The notes beneath the pieces are model-generated. The model worked only from the letters and a program-made list of their open reading frames with translations. It was not told where the DNA came from and did no database searches. This document shows positions 35,740-38,132 of a DNA stretch of 38,132 bases, in pieces (the first letter of the stretch is position 1; every line of letters begins with the position of its first letter). The translations under genes and the position numbers were made by a program. Source of the DNA: an uncultured beta proteobacterium (lineage in GTDB: Bacteria; Pseudomonadota; Gammaproteobacteria; Burkholderiales; Burkholderiaceae). The stretch lies in assembly GCA_903821995.1 (NCBI GenBank), contig CAIJNI010000037.1, positions 1-38,132 on the forward strand, given 5' to 3'.

Positions 35740-37995
35740 ATGAAGTTAAAGTTTCCAATCGTTATTATCGATGAAGATTTTCGCTCTGAAAATATCTCTG
35801 GCTCAGGGATTCGCGATTTAGCCGAGGCGATCGAGGTAGAGGGTATGGAAATTCTTGGCTTGACTAGCTATGGAGATCTGACATCATTTGCTCAGCAATC
35901 AGCGCGGGCATCATGCTTCATTCTATCTATTGATGATGAAGAGTTTGTCGAAGAGGATGTTGACGGAATTAGCCGAGTCATTGAAGGGCTTCGTAATTTC
36001 GTTCAAGCCGTCAGAAAACGCAATGAAGATATTCCGATTTTTCTCTATGGAGAGACTAAGACATCGAGAAATATTCCTAATGATGTTTTGCGTGAATTAC
36101 ATGGCTTTATTCATATGAATGAGGATACGCCTGAGTTTGTTGCGCGTCACATTATTCGAGAAGCAAAAGTCTATTTAGATTCCTTAGCTCCCCCATTCTT
36201 TAAGTCACTAATCCATTATGCTTCTGAAGGATCTTACTCATGGCATTGCCCTGGTCATTCTGGTGGCGTCGCCTTTTTGAAGAGCCCGGTTGGACAAATC
36301 TTCCATCAATTTTTTGGTGAAAACATGCTCAGGGCTGACGTATGTAATGCAGTTGAAGAGTTAGGCCAATTACTCGATCACACCGGACCAGTTGCTGCGA
36401 GTGAACGAAACGCTGCAAGAATCTTTGGCGTTGACCATCTCTTTTTTGTGACTAATGGAACCTCAACTTCTAATAAAATTGTCTGGCACTCTACTGTAGC
36501 TCCAGGGGATGTTGTAATAGTTGATCGTAATTGTCACAAATCGGTTTTACATTCCATCATGATGATGGGGGCGATTCCAGTATTTTTGATGCCCACACGT
36601 AATAACTTTGGCATTATTGGACCGATTCCTAAATCAGAGTTTGAGTGGAGCAATATTCAAAAAAAGATCGATTCCAATCCCTTCATTAAAGATAAAACAG
36701 TCATGCCAAGGGTTTTGACTATTACCCAAAGTACATATGACGGCGTAATTTATAACGTTGAGATGATAAAAGAAATGCTTGATGGCAGGGTTGACGCATT
36801 ACATTTCGACGAAGCTTGGTTACCACATGCAACCTTTCATGACTTCTACAAAAATATGCATGCAGTTGGTAAAGACCGACCACGCCCAAAAACAAGCATG
36901 GTGTTTTCAACGCAATCAACTCATAAACTATTAGCGGGAATTTCTCAAGCATCGCAAATATTAGTTCAGGAATCGGAAGAGCGTAAATTAGATCGATCTT
37001 GTTTTAATGAGTCTTACCTCATGCACACATCTACTAGCCCGCAATATGCGATTATTGCATCCTGTGATGTGGCCGCTGCCATGATGGAGCCTCCTGGTGG
37101 AACTGCTCTTGTAGAAGAGTCTATTGCAGAGGCTTTAGATTTTCGTCACGCGATGCAAAAGGTGGATCAAGAATATGGTGAGGACTGGTGGTTCAAAGTT
37201 TGGGGTCCTGATTCTTTTTCAGACCATGGGATTGGAGAGCAATCTGACTGGATGTTAAAACCTAACGATACTTGGCATAACTTTGGCCAATTGGCTGAGG
37301 GCTTTAATATGCTTGATCCTATTAAGGCGACGATTGTAACTCCTGGTATTGATATTGAAGGAAACTTTGGTGCTGAGGGAATTCCCGCTAGTATTGTCAC
37401 AAAATACCTTGCTGAGCATGGGGTGATTGTTGAAAAAACAGGCTTATATTCTTTTTTCATTATGTTCACCATCGGAATTACTAAAGGACGTTGGAATACT
37501 TTAGTTGCTGAATTGCAGCAATTTAAAGATCACTACGATAAAAATCAACCTTTGTGGAAGGTATTACCTGAGTTTGCCAATAAATATCCTCAGTATGAGC
37601 GAATTGGATTAAAAGAAATTGCAAATCAAATCCATCTCTTTTATCGCGAACATGATGTGGCTAGGATGACAACAGAGATGTACTTATCAGATATGATTCC
37701 GGCAATGCCTCCGGCAGAGGCCTTTGCAAAAATGGCTCACCGAGATATTGAGAGAGTCTCTATTGATGACCTAGATGATCGCATTACCGCGATGCTAGTT
37801 ACGCCCTATCCTCCGGGCATCCCATTATTGATTCCGGGAGAGCGTTTTAACAAAAGAATTACTGATTACTTAAAATTTGCGCGAGACTTCAACGAGAGCT
37901 TCCCAGGTTTTGAAACAGATATTCATGGCTTAGTCAAAACAGAAGAGTATGGCAAAAAACATTACTTTGTAGATTGCGTCAAAAAATCAGATTGA
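35740..37995 (+). CDS. Orn/Lys/Arg-type PLP-dependent decarboxylase
   Basis: The 751-aa product belongs to the large bacterial fold I amino acid decarboxylases (lysine, ornithine or biodegradative arginine decarboxylase). It has an N-terminal flavodoxin-like wing domain (about 1-140), a PLP domain with SWHCPGHSGGVAF, TNGTSTSNKIVWHS, HFDEAWLPHATF and STHKLLAGISQASQ (PLP Lys about residue 396), and a C-terminal domain. The substrate cannot be assigned with certainty. Such enzymes consume protons and make diamines or agmatine for acid resistance or polyamine supply. GGAG (35731-35734) serves ATG 35740; a GTG at 35737 is adjacent. An IS element end follows the stop. Confidence 0.92.
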   Translation: MKLKFPIVIIDEDFRSENISGSGIRDLAEAIEVEGMEILGLTSYGDLTSFAQQSARASCFILSIDDEEFVEEDVDGISRVIEGLRNFVQAVRKRNEDIPIFLYGETKTSRNIPNDVLRELHGFIHMNEDTPEFVARHIIREAKVYLDSLAPPFFKSLIHYASEGSYSWHCPGHSGGVAFLKSPVGQIFHQFFGENMLRADVCNAVEELGQLLDHTGPVAASERNAARIFGVDHLFFVTNGTSTSNKIVWHSTVAPGDVVIVDRNCHKSVLHSIMMMGAIPVFLMPTRNNFGIIGPIPKSEFEWSNIQKKIDSNPFIKDKTVMPRVLTITQSTYDGVIYNVEMIKEMLDGRVDALHFDEAWLPHATFHDFYKNMHAVGKDRPRPKTSMVFSTQSTHKLLAGISQASQILVQESEERKLDRSCFNESYLMHTSTSPQYAIIASCDVAAAMMEPPGGTALVEESIAEALDFRHAMQKVDQEYGEDWWFKVWGPDSFSDHGIGEQSDWMLKPNDTWHNFGQLAEGFNMLDPIKATIVTPGIDIEGNFGAEGIPASIVTKYLAEHGVIVEKTGLYSFFIMFTIGITKGRWNTLVAELQQFKDHYDKNQPLWKVLPEFANKYPQYERIGLKEIANQIHLFYREHDVARMTTEMYLSDMIPAMPPAEAFAKMAHRDIERVSIDDLDDRITAMLVTPYPPGIPLLIPGERFNKRITDYLKFARDFNESFPGFETDIHGLVKTEEYGKKHYFVDCVKKSD

Positions 37996-37999
37996 TCGG

Positions 38000-38132
38000 A
38001 TGCGCGACAAACCTCGCCATTCATGGCGGGGAAGAATAGCGCGGACGGCGCAGCCGTCCTAGAACTTAATGTGGTGTTTGTTGTTGTTCGATGTACTGCC
38101 GAATAATCGCTATTGGCGCTCCGCCGCAACTC
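38000..38132 (-). mobile_element. End of an IS200/IS605-type insertion sequence (partial)
   Basis: Directly behind the decarboxylase stop lies a stretch that is more GC-rich than its surroundings. It has a hairpin CCTCGCCA-TTCA-TGGCGGGG (38012-38031, 8-bp stem with one GU), typical of the subterminal hairpins of IS200/IS605 elements. A second hairpin, GGACGGC-GCA-GCCGTCC (38043-38059), follows. The end of a transposase gene on the minus strand reaches the window edge. The outer boundary near 38000 is an estimate; no target site can be defined from here. Confidence 0.7.
38066..38132 (-). CDS. tnpA: C-terminus of an IS200-type Y1 transposase TnpA (partial)
   Basis: On the minus strand a frame is open from the window edge to TAA (38068-38066), reading SCGGAPIAIIRQYIEQQQTPH. 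In TnpA proteins of the IS200/IS605 family, the C-terminal helix is preceded by this sort of sequence (SCGGAPxxxxxQYIEQQ), so the match is good for a short fragment. The catalytic tyrosine and the HUH motif would lie further right, outside the window. The adjacent hairpins support the call. Confidence 0.72.
   Translation of the reverse strand, partial: SCGGAPIAIIRQYIEQQQTPH

Noticed and set aside
38043..38059. GGACGGC-GCA-GCCGTCC hairpin as an independent Rho-independent terminator
   Set aside because: It has no T-run on either side and lies between a transposase stop codon and an IS end hairpin, so it is better seen as part of the element.

Overview
The window looks like the chromosome of a low-GC betaproteobacterium of the order Burkholderiales, closest in style to Polynucleobacter. 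This is an inference from gene content and order, not from a search. The supporting features are the cysB / TauE / sulfite reductase / DUF934 / cysH-cysD-cysN block, the divergent lptFG-pepA pair followed by holC, the DUF3460-scpA-panC cluster, zapA with a downstream 6S RNA, and an AT-rich base composition with many TTG and GTG starts. Most of the sequence is ordinary, tightly packed core genome.

Layout. 1-180: the tail of an unidentified gene and a tRNA-Leu(CAA). 290-1048: an unrecognised protein with a possible Cys-His-Asp triad. 1267-3621: glutathione S-transferase, cupin and intracellular PHB depolymerase. 3683-4168: a proline-rich secreted protein. 4294-12469: assimilatory sulfate reduction, with the regulator cysB divergent from a TauE/SafE permease, sulfite reductase, DUF934, APS reductase and ATP sulfurylase (cysD, cysN), then uroporphyrinogen-III methyltransferase for siroheme and a convergent CbiX-type chelatase. 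12488-17624: lptG and lptF, divergent from pepA, holC and lgt.

17691-24149 is a self-contained malonate utilisation operon. A GntR regulator with a palindromic operator at its own promoter is followed by malonyl-CoA decarboxylase, a three-part TRAP transporter and malonyl-CoA synthetase. Together these would import malonate, activate it to malonyl-CoA and decarboxylate that to acetyl-CoA. A second TauE/SafE permease, convergent to it, follows.

25003-25754 holds the 6S RNA, zapA and a small coiled-coil gene. 25820-28174 is a cobalamin riboswitch ahead of a TonB-dependent receptor; its aptamer and a downstream hairpin loop carry matching complementary sequences, as expected for the L5-L13 kissing loop. 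Two small secreted proteins with nearly identical signal peptides follow (28233-29153). Then come panC, scpA, DUF3460 and a short metG on the minus strand, and apbC, fdhD, dcd and a large PLP-dependent basic amino acid decarboxylase on the plus strand. The window ends inside an IS200/IS605-type element: the last codons of a Y1 transposase on the minus strand and a terminal hairpin lie directly behind the decarboxylase.

I found no CRISPR array, prophage or defence island. The observations most worth following are the unknown protein at 290-1048, the family of secreted proteins sharing a YYC...YYP...CPxGW tail, the riboswitch kissing loop, the 6S RNA whose 5' end appears to lie inside zapA, the short methionyl-tRNA synthetase and the 14-bp inverted repeat ahead of the decarboxylase.
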